Shown here: positions 26,901 through 40,855 of the stretch, piece by piece
Numbering within the stretch: position 1 is the first letter of the stretch
Layout: each line of letters opens with the position of its first letter
Assembly: GCA_025403435.1 (NCBI GenBank)
Contig: CM046338.1
Location: 22,962,392 to 23,026,391, forward strand
Origin: Artocarpus heterophyllus
Taxonomy: Eukaryota; Streptophyta; Magnoliopsida; Rosales; Moraceae
DNA: 64,000 nucleotides
Direction: 5' to 3'
Translations under genes and position numbers: made by a program
Notes under the pieces: model-generated
Databases searched by the model: none
Told to the model about the DNA's origin: nothing
What the model saw: the letters and a program-made list of their open reading frames with translations, nothing else

Positions 26901-28511
26901 TCCTAGACACGACTTTATAAGGCGCTCACTCATTAGCCAATCACCACCACCCTGGTAAGTGATTATCGTCCCCCTATCAGACACTAGGGTCACTTTTCTA
27001 AGTTGGCAGTCCACAACTGCACTATACCTAGACAACCAGTCCATCCCTAAAATCACATCATAGGAACTCATGGGGAGTATAATCAAATCACTTTTCAAAA
27101 TCTCATCCCCAATCTTTATTTTACATGATTTACACATACAATTTACACACACCCGCCCCAAGGGAGAAGTTATGACTAGGGGTTCATTAAACTCTTCTAC
27201 TTCTAATCCCAAGGCATGTACAAAAGAACTCGAAATGAGAGAATGAGAGGCACCGGTATCAAATAAAACGCGAGCTAAAGATCTGGAAACCAAAATCATA
27301 CCATCGACAACCACGTTACCAGTCTGAGAATCTGACCCTCCAGATGCCATTGCATGAACCTGCACTGGCGCTTTCCCTTTTCCTCTACCAACATTACTGG
27401 GTCCTGGATTACTCGGCCGATGCTGCTGAGATGGAGACGATTGCACACTACCTGTACTCGGAGCTCTATACTGAGGAACACTGCGCTGAAAATACTGCGG
27501 CTGCTGCCCCCGTGTCGGATATGAGAATTGCTGAGGAGAAAACTACGGATACTGCAACTGCGGGTACTGCGGAGGCGGAGGTAGGGTCTGAGGCTGAGGC
27601 TGAGATGAACGACTGGCATCCTCCCCGGTCTGAGATCCAAGACGAGCACTCCTGATCGGGCAATTCCTCTTGATGTGTCTGGGCTGCTGACAGAAATGAC
27701 AATGAAAGCTGTAGGGATTGCTACGCCCGCTGCCAGACGAACTGCTGCTGCCACTGGTCGCACCGCCTTGCTTGCCTTTCCCCGGAGCTGGACGACTACT
27801 AATGCTCTTCCTGCCACTCCCCTGCGGTCCTCCTGAAGCCTTGGCTCGGTCCTCACAATACTGCACATAATCATTCTCCACGGAGATCGCCGACGACACA
27901 AGCTCTCCGAAACTCCTAAGCCGTAGAGCAACCAACTGCCGTCGAATAGGAGCCTTGAGTCCTTCCTGAAACTTAATACACTTTTCACGCTCCGATGCCA
28001 CAGCTGATGGAGCAAACCTAGCCAACTCGTTAAACTTTGCCTCATACTCCCGAACTGAAAGATCACCCTGCTGCAATCTATAAAACTCAGCTGCCTTCTG
28101 ATCTCTATATCCCTGCGAAAAATACCGATCATAGAACAGCTCCTCGAACTTGTCCCAACCGATATCGCCACCGCGCTCCAGACGCTTAGTTTGTTTCCAC
28201 CAGGTGTTGGCGCCACCCTCGAGCTTATACGCCGCAAACTCCACACGATACTCCTCAGGCACACCAAGGGTATCCAGATGCTTCAAGATCGAATCCAACC
28301 AATATTCTGCTAACTGCGGATCCCCATTGCCATCAAAAGTTGGAATAGACGCCCGTCGGAATTCCTTAAAGAAAGCATGCCGACTACCAACACTGCAGTC
28401 TTCCGGTCTAGCCCTGGCTGCCATCTGCCGGAAAGCCGCAAACATAGACCTCATCATGCTCTCATCATTTCCGAACTCGGCATCAGCAGTCGAACGACGT
28501 CTAGGTGCCAT
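23940..28511 (-). pseudogene. Chromovirus gag-pol polyprotein, one frame interrupted by two internal TAG codons
   Basis: A single frame of 1,524 codons from the ATG at 28511 to the TAG at 23940, broken at codon 323 (27543-27545) and codon 791 (26139-26141). Domains in codon numbers: gag capsid region about 45-220; CX2CX4HX4C zinc knuckle 271-284; aspartic protease with DTG at 418-420; reverse transcriptase with IDD at about 752-754; RNase H with TDAS near 899-902; integrase HHCC (His1115, His1122, Cys1152, Cys1155) and D,D35E (Asp1185, Asp1246, Glu1282); chromodomain-like tail at about 1470-1523. The first break lies after the zinc knuckle and before protease; the second lies in RT after the IDD motif. 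The final stop also falls earlier than in typical relatives. All catalytic residues are present, so decay is recent. Confidence 0.92.
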
Positions 28512-28601
28512 TCTCTCACTTCTGAAAACAAAATTTGGACTGTCAGAGGTATTTCATTGTCAAACCTATGTGTGCACAATTCCCAAGGTTCATAACCTTG
28601 A

Positions 28602-28613
28602 GCTCTGATACCA
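28602..28613 (-). promoter_or_regulatory. Primer binding site (initiator tRNA-Met)
   Basis: Minus strand TGGTATCAGAGC, three bases inside the 5' LTR. It is complementary to the 3' end of plant initiator tRNA-Met, the usual primer for plant Ty3/gypsy and copia elements. Confidence 0.9.
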
Positions 28614-28616
28614 TTC

Positions 28617-30747
28617 TGTCACGCCCCGGAGTACGGGAGGTGACGTGGCGGAATATTTAGATTAATTAAAAGAGAATTTAATTAAAAATCGAGAGTTTGA
28701 GAATCAAATTAAATAAAAATTAAGAAGATTTTCCACCACATTTTATAAAAGAATTTATAAATTTTAAGCAAATAATAATAATTGAATAAAAACCACGAAT
28801 ATGGGTTCCACAACCCACAACTTGTGCACACACATGGATCTGACAATATCACAAATACAATTACAGTCCAAGTACAAATAAAGTTAAGTCTTACATGCCT
28901 TGATTAATAATACAGAATATAAATAAATTCTCCTATTGCTCCTGAGTTCGGTCCGAAGAATCTTCTCCAAACCTAAAGGGGAAGACCACCTAGATGGGGG
29001 AAATTTAAAACAATAAAACGTGAGCGAAAGGCTCAGTAGGACTATGTTTTATAAAAATAGTTTAACGCAAAGGAACACAGCATTATTAGGAGTTATTCAG
29101 AGGAAACTTAAATAAATAAACAATTTGAGTAGAGCCGTCCTGACACAGAACAGTCTACTCGTCAAATCAAAACACCAATTTACTTTTACCTAGGCAAACC
29201 ATTAAATCACCACCGTAGTGGCCCAGCTGGGTTTCGGGACCTGCCCCCAAGGTCGATCGCTACATGACCCGATCTCTGATATGGCATCATGCCTATGTGT
29301 TTATTATCATTATCATTCAAAACCCAATTACCGAGTGTTGTCAATTACATTCATTATGAAATTCATTTCAGTTCACGGTATATTAAAATATAACCGATAA
29401 AACCATTTTCAAACAACCGTTGAAAACATTTTTGATAGAAATCATTTTCAAAGCCAAATCATTTCAAAACCAGGCTACCAAAGAAATAGGATAGAAGTCC
29501 TACCTCAATACTCGTGCCGGTGCCCCACACCGTAATCCCGGTCCGCTATACGTTAGCTCCGCAGAACCACGAACGATCCTAGATACCAACTAAGTCGATC
29601 AATATCTAGTTCGAGACATTCTATGTTATTAAATCATTTCATGATGTCCTAGTGTGTCATTTGTACCTTTAAAATCATCCTATAAGGTTGGGATTTAAAT
29701 CAGGGTTCAAAACAGTAAAAACGGGTGAAAATCACAAAATTTTCCATGCCTCGGTCGGCCTGCCGAACTGCACAGTTCGTCCTGCCGGAAACAAGGTTCG
29801 GCCTGCCGAACATTTCCCCAGATTCGGCCTGCCGGTCGGAAGAACACCGGCCTGCCGATCATCACTCCAGCCTGCCGAACATGAACTTCGGCCTGCCGAA
29901 CTGGGAAAACCCAGAAATCCCAGCCACGGGTTTCTCGATCCCCAAAATCCAAATCCGGATTCCAACCTGTTTTTCTCAAATCCCAGGCATGAAAAACAAT
30001 CATAGTTGATAGAAAAACATTCTAGAACATGTTTGGAATCATTTAAACAACATTTAAACTCGAAATCCTCAAAAATCCGAAAATGAGAAAAAGAGGAGAA
30101 AAATGAAAAATCTTGAATCCAATCCGTTTTTCTTCAATCTAAGCTTAGATTCTAGTTGTTCTAAGTTCATTTAACACAAATCCACGGTTTTCTAAGCTTA
30201 AACAAACTTAGATTTCAAAAACACACAAAATTGGAAATTTTGTAAAAAGTTTAGAAATTTCGAATCTAACCTCGAATCGAAGCTTCAATCCGCGTTCTCG
30301 GTTGCCGAATCACGTCCCCGAGCTTCCTCCTCGCTAACCCGAAGCTTGGATTCGAATGTGGCTTCAAAATTTGAGAGAGAATTGAGAGAGAAAGAGAGCT
30401 GCCGAGAGAGAGAGAGGAGAGAGAGAAAACCGGAGAATGAATGAGAGGAGAGAGAGAGGAAGGAAATAAATAGAGAAAATCGGTGGGCGGTTTTACTGTG
30501 CGAAAACCATGTGCCGCCCACGGTTTTGCAAAACGGAGTATTTTTAACATTTTACAAATTGTTGTGTTTTAAAACTCAAAGCATTATTTTAAAACAATAA
30601 GAAATCCTTCGAATTCATTAATTTAACAAAACAACCAAAAATTCAAAAATCCAACCAAATAGTCTAATAAATGTTAAAACGTTAATTATGGCACACTAAT
30701 TCATCATTTACATTACATTAACATTAAATAAATTTCGGGACGTTACA
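28617..30747 (-). repeat. 5' LTR of the chromovirus
   Basis: 2,131 bp; + strand TGTCACGCCC to CGTTACA, near-identical to 21733-23870. Carries the palindromic array at 29755-29901 and should hold the element's promoter; a minus-strand TATA-like CTATTTATTT lies near 30465-30474. Confidence 0.95.
29755..29901. repeat. Array of TTCGGCCTGCCGAA palindromes in the 5' LTR
   Basis: Seven units, but not the same seven as in the other LTR. This copy lacks the unit linked to GGACGCCCTGC and has an extra unit linked to GGTCGGAAGAACACC. Each LTR has therefore lost or gained a different unit. Confidence 0.85.
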
Positions 30748-30752
30748 ACAAG

Positions 30753-31640
30753 TCACCTTTACACGTTTTTTCAAACTTTGGACAGGATCTGATAATTGAT
30801 AGTTTTTGTTGGCCTAAAATTGGTCATGGCGATTAGAATAGTGAATCTTGGCTAATTTCTTATCATAGCTGCTCATTTCCATTTTCAATTAATATCCTTT
30901 TTATTTTTTGCTATTGCTAGTCTATAAATGTAAAAGGCATTAACATATATGTGTATTGGTTATTGTAACAATAACTACGAATAATTACTACCAATTATTT
31001 TAAATTAATTACAGATTCACGTAATAACGTTGAGATTTTTCTCTTTAATTCTTTGAAATAAGATAATGTTAGGATTAATTACTCGCTAATTTGACATTAG
31101 AAATGTGATCACTAGTTGAAAAACCATTTTCAGTTGTGCTATGTAGTATTATTTTCATTTCATCACTAGTTTCTATACGTTATTGAATAATTCAAAGTCG
31201 ACATGAATTTTTATGGCTTCATTTTGTGTAAAAATATTGATATTTTAAACTCAAAAATTTGTAGCTATTTGATCTGAAGTCATATAGTTTACACAATAAT
31301 ATCTGACCACTTTAAAAATTAAAGAAATGGTTTGTATCCTTGATATTTTACCAGTATTTTTAGACATAAAGTAAAAATCTCAGTAATAAAGTTGAAATAT
31401 AACAAAATTTTTAAAATATATTAAGAATAACAAAAAATTAATATCATTGAAGTAATTATAATGTAATTATATGGCAAAAAAAGTGACATTACTATGAATA
31501 ATAATTATGATGTATTTTTTTTGTTGTATTCAATATATTTTATAAGTATAGCAAAAATTTCAATGTCACCCTAGTAACTTTGCTGTGTAATATTTTCTGT
31601 TTTACTACTCATTGGAAAGTCTAATGTGGGCCTGAAGTAA
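30753..31640. other. Spacer between the chromovirus and the RlmN-like gene
   Basis: AT-rich and without a recognisable gene or repeat. The last part probably contains the promoter of the gene starting at 31803. Confidence 0.5.
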
Positions 31641-31802
31641 CGTTCTCAAGGCTCACAATACTCGAAACAAAATGCAAGGGTATAATAATCTTTTTGCTTA
31701 AAGGCTGAGGTTTAAGCTTCTCTGCCTCATCCCCTTCTCGCTCAACCTGCAAAATTCTGTAACTAGGCGAAAAGCGGTGCTTCGAACGGCTAAAGGACGA
31801 AC

Positions 31803-34810
<3,008 letters not shown>

Positions 34811-35985
34811 TACTAAAATGTTTCAGAGCTTTTTGCTCCTCCAAATACTTGTGCTCTATGCCATGCAATTATTCTAAGCCTCGTCAGTCATAAATGTTCA
34901 AGAAAGTGGTGTGCAGGATTAGGCGTGCATGGTACGCTCTCCAGTCACGGGAAGATGTGAACTCCGATGTTCGGCTGCCGTTTAATCTATACATAACTTC
35001 CGAGGGAAATCAGAGAATGGAAGCGCACTTTGCTGATGCTGATTCAAACCAATACAGTTACTAATGCTATTATTGTTGGCTTGCTGAAGGATGAGAAAGT
35101 TAGCCAGTCAGTTTTATTACAGGGTTCACTTACCAATAGTGTGTAATTGTCGTAGTAAGGGAAAAGGTTTTCTTTTTATTGCTCACTCATCATATAGTTT
35201 TATCAAGGCTTTTGCGCAAGATGTTGTCAGTCTCTCTCTTGGTGAAAATAATGTTGTCAATCTTTTGGGAATACTACTCCGAATACTGTTGTTTCTTCTC
35301 ATTGTGAGGAGAATCTGATGATGCAAAAGAAACCATCGGATTTTGTTATATGACGGACTAATGATCGATTGGTTTGGTTCGTAGTTTGAATTGAGAGCTT
35401 AAACAGAATCTTGAATTAAATAATTTGTTTAATTTTTGTGTGGGAGAATGCTTTTAGCAAAAAGTTTTGGTTTAAACCTACGAAACAAATGGTAGTAAAT
35501 ATACAATAAAACAAGCAATTATAGTTGATGGCAAAACGAATTAGTGTTGCTGCTTGTGGCTTTATTTGGTAATTGCTGATCCTTAACTAATTTATTTATG
35601 CGGTACAACATTTTTTATATGTTTTAAATTTAATCTAGTCATTTCTTTGTAGTTTGAATTTATGTTTGGTGATCTTTTACTTGTTCATTTGTACAGCACA
35701 AATGGAAAATCGTAGTAAATAAATTTTTATAAAATTAAAGTAAATAGCACTTATTAAAATAAATAACAGCTTTTAAAAACAATTGTAATAAATTACAAAT
35801 TTATATGTAATTAATTGATGAACCCTAAAAAATTGATCTCCACATGAAGGTGACATAGAAACTTCCAAAATTGTCCCTCGTTCTTCTAGAATCTAAGACG
35901 TAGCACAGTTCTTTTCTAGGCCCATTAAGGTCCAACATGGCACCCATACATTTAGGGTTGACGTCAGCACGATATTCTTCAGATC
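34811..35985. other. 3' UTR of the RlmN-like gene and spacer
   Basis: The first few hundred bases are GC-richer and likely 3' UTR. The rest is AT-rich and shows no gene. Open frames here are short and unsupported. Confidence 0.5.
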
Positions 35986-35989
35986 TAAG

Positions 35990-36574
35990 CAAGCTTACAA
36001 GTAAAACCTCTCTCCCTCTCTCTCTCCCTCCCTCCTTTGTGAGTTGAAGGTCTCTCGTTGACGTCGTAGGCAGTACAGGTAATGTTTCCACTCTTCGTAA
36101 CCCTCTAGATCGGGAGGCAATTTCCCGTTTGTTTGGCTCCTGAGAAACCGCAGGAAACCTAAGTAAAAGAAAGGAGTCGTCTTTGGAACTTTCATCGTTC
36201 TGTTCAATTCAAACCTGCCATCTTTTTCCCCTTTGATCGTCCATTTTTTCTTCCCTTTCTTCTCGCGTTGCGGTTTTCTTAGCATCCAAACAAGCACCAA
36301 ATTTCGTCTCTCCGTTTGGTAGCTTAGAAACCGACAGAAAAACGTCTGTGAAAAAAAAAAAAGTTTTTAAATGTTCGAATTTTCGTTTTCAAAATTAATA
36401 GCTGAGGAAACTTTAAGAAATTTCTAAAAAAAAAAAAGGAAAGAAAACAGCAGAAGTGCTTGTTGAAGAAATGATCTTTTTCTTCGATGATTAAAAAAAA
36501 TCACATTTTTATTTCATAATTTTCTTGGTATTTTCTTTGTCGGTGTATATGTATTGAGTGTAAATGTTTTTCAG
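35990..36574 (+). other. 5' leader exon and leader intron of the SR gene
   Basis: A CT-rich stretch at 36007-36034 resembles a plant transcription start region. A donor GTAATG at 36079 and a pyrimidine-rich acceptor ending TTTTTCAG at 36574 suggest a leader intron of about 500 bp just before the start codon at 36583. Leader introns are common in plant SR-protein genes. Confidence 0.5.
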
Positions 36575-36582
36575 GCAAAAGG

Positions 36583-39500
36583 ATGAGAAGGTACAGTCCA
36601 CAGTACTACAGTTCTTCAAGCAGAGAATATGGTGGTCGAGGAAGAAGCCCGCCTAGAAGGGGTTACGGTGGAGGCGGTGGATATGGAAGGCGCAAGGAAC
36701 AGAATCATGGAAGCCTTTTAGTTCGCAATATTCCTCTTGATTGCAGGTAATCTTTTTTTTTTTTTTTAAAAATCTTATTTACCACTTACTTTATTGTGCA
36801 TTTTGGATTGTGTCTAATTTTTCATAATAATTATATTGTGGAATTGTAAATCAATAAATAATCTCATCTATGCCCTCCGAATTTTAGGGTTATTGTTGAC
36901 TGTGCCCCCATAAACTTTAAAAACTCGCTTTACCTCTTCAGTTTTGATTTAAGCATTAACATTAAACACTCACTATACCTCTTCAATTTTGATTTAAGCG
37001 TGAACTTTAAAAACTCACTTTACCTCTTCAATTTTGATTTGTCTCGAATTTTGGTTAGAAACTGACAGAAAAGGAGGGAAATTAGTCCCACTTAACACCT
37101 TCTATTAGAATACGTGCTGAAAAACAAAAACCAGAAAAGACAAATGGCTTCACTCGATCCCCTCTTTTTCTATCTGTTTATAACGAAAATTCTAATAGAG
37201 ATGGTTCAGTGGTAATTTAAATTCAGCGGGCGAAGTGGGCGTTTGAGATCGACTTTAAAGTTGAGGGGGTACAAGTGAGAGAATAGTCCCAATAATATTT
37301 GTCTACTTCATTAGATTTTGTTTGTGTTGGAACTTTGGATCATGCTGTGAGTTATTCGTAAGTTACTAATCTTTTAATGCTTTCTGCAGACCAGAAGAAT
37401 TGCGTGTCCCGTTTGAGAGATTTGGAGTTGTTAGGGACGTCTATATTCCAAAGGACTACTACACAGGGTAAGACTCTTTGTAAATGCATAGGGAATTGCC
37501 CCAACACATTGAGGCTTCGTTAGTTTAATATCTACTGTGATTTGGGATGTCTAGTGTTAGTTACTCCTTAGCATCTTGGTAACAGAATTGTGATTTTGCT
37601 TTAGTGTGTGTGGGAGGGCTTCTCACCCAGATTTTCATGTACGCTTTGAGATCTTTGGTGGACGTGTGATTTTTTATGAAGTTGAGATTGATTGGTAGTT
37701 TTGGTTTGCTTTTTTGTTGCATAGTTTTTAGGACTGAAGTTCTTGGAATTGATAAAATAAGCAAATCACTTTCTTTCAATTTTTCTAAACTACTCATCAA
37801 TGCTTTATTTTTTTTTTTTTCCTTTTTTATAGTGGATTTTGAACTGGTTTGTTCAGGGGTTTGTTGGTTTGAACTTTGAAGTTAAAACAAGCCCATTGCC
37901 CCAAGCCCTACATTTGATGAAGGCCTACTGTTTATCTTTGCCTAACATAGTGGTATACCAAGCGTGTTAAGAGTATTGTTCAAATGAAGCATGTTCCATT
38001 TATGAAGAGAAATTATATAATTACACAATCATTAGAAGTTTGATGAGGAAGAAGATTGATACTAGAGAATTTGAAGACTACACGTGAAGATATTTTTAGT
38101 TTCGGACAACATTGATTTCAAGTGCTTATAATTACGAGAATGTGAAGACTTTTCAAGTCACTTGGATCTTTTGAAGTTACCTTTCATGCTTGACTGTAAA
38201 GAAAAGGTCAGCTACTAAGCCTTGATGTTAAGTGCTTTATGTAAATACAGCATCCACATCTGTGGAACTGCTCCTGAGCTGAAAGCTGTGTAAGGTATAG
38301 ACGTAGTTACATTGTGGCAGTAACTTACTATGCCGATATTGGTTATTCGCCTTGTTCTACAGTAACTGCAGTGGTACGCTAATGTTGCGATTTACATACT
38401 TTAATAAAGCTTTGTTCCATGTAGGGAACCTCGAGGATTTGCATTTGTGCAGTTTGTGGATTCTTACGAGGCATCAGAGGCTCAGTACCACATGAATGGG
38501 AAAACCTTTGCCGGAAGGGAGATATCAGTTGTTGTTGCTGCAGAGAGTAGGAAAAGGCCGGAGGAGATGCGTCAAAGGACTAGGGCTAGGTAGTTTTCTC
38601 TGTTCTGTCTCTGAAATCTCCTTGCGTTGCCCCCACCCACATTGGCGAGCTGCTTGAGGCCTGTCCCAAACCCCGCAAACCACCACCCAGCACACCTCCC
38701 CCTTCCTCCGCGCCCCCCCCGGGGTCGATGGGCCCTTTTACATTTTGACCCCTCAAAAGTATTTTCTTGCACTTTTTTCTTCAATTTGACCCCCTTGAGA
38801 TTTTTTTATTGTTGTTTTTTACACATGTTTTTTAAATATTTTCCATTATATCCCAAATTTTAATTTTATATATACTCATATTTTATAAAACTTTTTAAAT
38901 GTTTAAATCATGCCTTAAATTTTGACTTCTAAGTGTACTAATAATTCAAACTTAAAAGTCCCAATTAAAGCAAAAATTAACTAACTACCATATAGAAATT
39001 TATAATTTTGTAGACAATCTTTAAAAAGTGGATTAAACTTTATTAGAGGTTTGGCTCATTTGAAAGAGTTAAATAAAAGGTAAAAATAGATTAGAAAAGG
39101 TAAAAAGAGACTAAGAGTTTTAAGAGAAAAAATTATAGAATTCAACGCTTATTTTTCATTGAAATTTTGGTTTAACTTACGCCCTTGAAAAAAATTCCTG
39201 GCTCTGCCCCTGCCCACCCAGCTGTACTTAAACTAAAAAAAAGGAAGCAAATTCGAGTTCTTTTTTCTATTTTAGGAAATTCCAACTGTTTGTTATGGTT
39301 TCTGCAGAGGACCAGGACCAAGCTATGGGGAACAGCGTTCATCTTATTATCGTATGTCTTTTCTATAGATTATTGCTGAACTTATCTCCATCTTTTATCA
39401 TAGTGCCTGATATGGATTTGAAATTTTTATCTTCATCACTGGTGCCTACCTAGCTTTTAAGTTGTATTATACTCTAAATAAGTGTGGAAATTAGTGCCTG

Positions 39501-40855
39501 CACACTTCTTTTCGTTAGTTAGATTGATGAAGTATTGTCTACTATGTTACATGTGTGTCCGCTGTTGACTGCATCTACCTTTTTATAATAACTCTTGATG
39601 TCCTAAAAATTGATGTTATGTGTAGTAGCCATCTTTGGTGCAATGTCCCGTTGCAACTTTATCTGCCCAATGTCTATTCTCGTAAATGCAGAAACATAGC
39701 TGCTCAATGTATGTGTGGTAGCTATTTTTTTCTCCCTCTCTCCGTATAATTTTGAAGCATTGATTGGGTGAAAGTTTGTGATAGAACATTTGGACTTGTT
39801 AGTTAGTTAAGAGAATTAGTAGTTTTTTACAGTTGGTTAGTTGGAATTAGTACAAATAAGAAGTGTTAGTAGCTAAGAGGGCAGGTCTGGCTTTAATGGG
39901 AAAAGTCCTGGTGAATCCTAGCAAGGGGAGAGTTGGATAGTCTCTCGAATACTATCCGAGTTAGTTTTTTCTTTGTAGTCTTTCAGTTCCTTCATCAAAT
40001 AAAGTACTATTCTTAGTTCAATTTCCAAGTTTCTGTCTAGAATTCTATCAGTTTGGAACATCAAAATTAGGGCTTTTAATGTTGGCAGACAAAAAACATT
40101 TTATCCAGCAACTTTTTGGCTGCTTAAAATAATATGGCTGTTTTCCTTTGGCATTATGCATCCTTTTCAATTGGCATGTTAAAAGTTGATTCTGTTATGC
40201 ATGTAATGTCTTAGGACGTTCCCGATCTCGTTCTATATCCCGTTCGCGCTCTCCATGCCATCCATCAGGTTCTAGAGGTCGATATCACTCAAGGTAAGCT
40301 GTCAATACTCAATTGAACAGCCATAATCTGTGTCCAATTTGTACCAAAACAATAAATGTATGGGCCTTTTTAATTCTGCCAGGTCCCGCTCTCCTGCCCC
40401 AAAGCGGCGTGGTGATGATTACTCTGTTTCCCCAAGTAGAAGGCATGCCAACCATCCAAGATCACCAAGGGGTCCTCCACGAGAGCGAGAGGGTGATTAC
40501 AGTCGCAGGTCATATTCTCCTGGTTATGACAATGGCGCTGAGCAAAATCCGAACAATGAGGGGTATGATTAATCAGAAATGCAAACAATGTGGTTTTTTA
40601 GTACTGTTTTCATATTTTATTGTCATTATGAAGCAACGCAGTGATTCCTAAGCACAAACCTAAAATAAAACTTTGATCATATGTATCATGTGTGAAGTTT
40701 ACATGTTGTTGCGACTCTCGTGACTTGTTTTTCCTGTGATCTGACAGCCTGCTTCTTGTAGGAAACCGGCATACGAGCCCAAGGACATTGACGACCATTG
40801 GAGGTCACCTGGTAGAACATCAATGTCACCACCTGGATCCGGGCCTAGCAGGTGA
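36583..40855 (+). CDS. SC35-like SR splicing factor (SCL30/SCL33 type)
   Basis: A 267-aa nuclear RNA-binding protein for pre-mRNA splicing. Seven coding exons: 36583-36746, 37390-37467, 38425-38589, 39308-39351, 40215-40293, 40383-40562 and 40762-40855. Domains: an N-terminal Arg/Ser/Tyr/Gly-rich extension (1-42) that is the mark of the plant SCL subfamily; one RRM at about 44-122 with RNP2 LLVRNI and RNP1 RGFAFVQF (84-91); then an RS-rich tail with SRSRS and RSRSPAP repeats from about 150. The C-terminus is Pro/Ser-rich. SR genes are typically regulated by alternative splicing of their own long introns. Introns here reach 957 bp and contain repeat insertions, so isoform control may have been affected. 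Confidence 0.94.
36887..37290. mobile_element. MITE-like insertion with internal 45-bp tandem repeats in SR intron
   Basis: The left end GGGTTATTGTTGACTGTG then CCCCCATAAACTTTAAA and the inverted right end GGGACTATTCTCTCACTTG then TACCCCCTCAACTTTAAAG pair over about 38 positions, forming imperfect terminal inverted repeats. Three tandem units of about 45 bp (from 36913, 36958 and 37002) sit just inside the left end, each with the word TACCTCTTCA and a TTTTGATTT word. It is non-coding. Target duplication not resolved. Confidence 0.5.
38615..39214. repeat. Probable transposon remnant in SR intron
   Basis: The intron between 38589 and 39308 opens with an abnormally C-rich stretch (38626-38730, including CCCCCCCCGGGG) and ends, at about 39196-39214, with TTCCTGGCTCTGCCCCTG. 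Read inverted this is CAGGGGCAGAGCCAGGAA, which resembles the terminal sequence of a common plant DNA-transposon family. The matching left terminus is not clear, so the left boundary is approximate. Confidence 0.35.
39779..40050 (+). mobile_element. Solo LTR, 272 bp, in SR gene intron
   Basis: Begins TGATAGAA and ends TTCTATCA (8-bp inverted termini), flanked by the exact 5-bp target duplication GTTTG (39774-39778 and 40051-40055). It contains an AATAAA signal near the right end, which favours the + orientation. The short length and TGATAG terminus suggest a Ty1/copia LTR. It lies in the intron between exons ending 39351 and starting 40215. Confidence 0.85.

Larger units (their letters stand above)
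21733..30747 (-). mobile_element. Complete Ty3/gypsy LTR retrotransposon (chromovirus, Tekay/Del-like)
   Basis: A 9,015-bp element in minus orientation, bounded by the 5-bp target duplication ACAAG (21728-21732 and 30748-30752). Its LTRs (21733-23870 and 28617-30747) begin TG and end CA. Internal order on the minus strand: 5' LTR, primer binding site, gag with zinc knuckle, protease, RT, RNase H, integrase, chromodomain-like C-terminus, polypurine tract, 3' LTR. Placing integrase after RNase H and ending in a chromodomain-like sequence identifies a Ty3/gypsy chromovirus; the long LTR and the form of the C-terminus favour the Tekay/Del clade. The two LTRs differ by roughly 15-20 substitutions by eye, so the insertion is young. 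The coding frame has nonsense breaks, so this copy is probably not autonomous. Confidence 0.95.

Noticed and set aside
27296..28267. 323-codon open frame on the - strand overlapping gag
   Set aside because: It is a frame shadow of the GC-rich gag region; the real frame has a zinc knuckle and capsid-like sequence, and this one shows no domain.
28150..28608. 152-codon + strand frame over gag and the PBS
   Set aside because: Antisense shadow; it runs through the primer binding site, and no protein family is recognisable.
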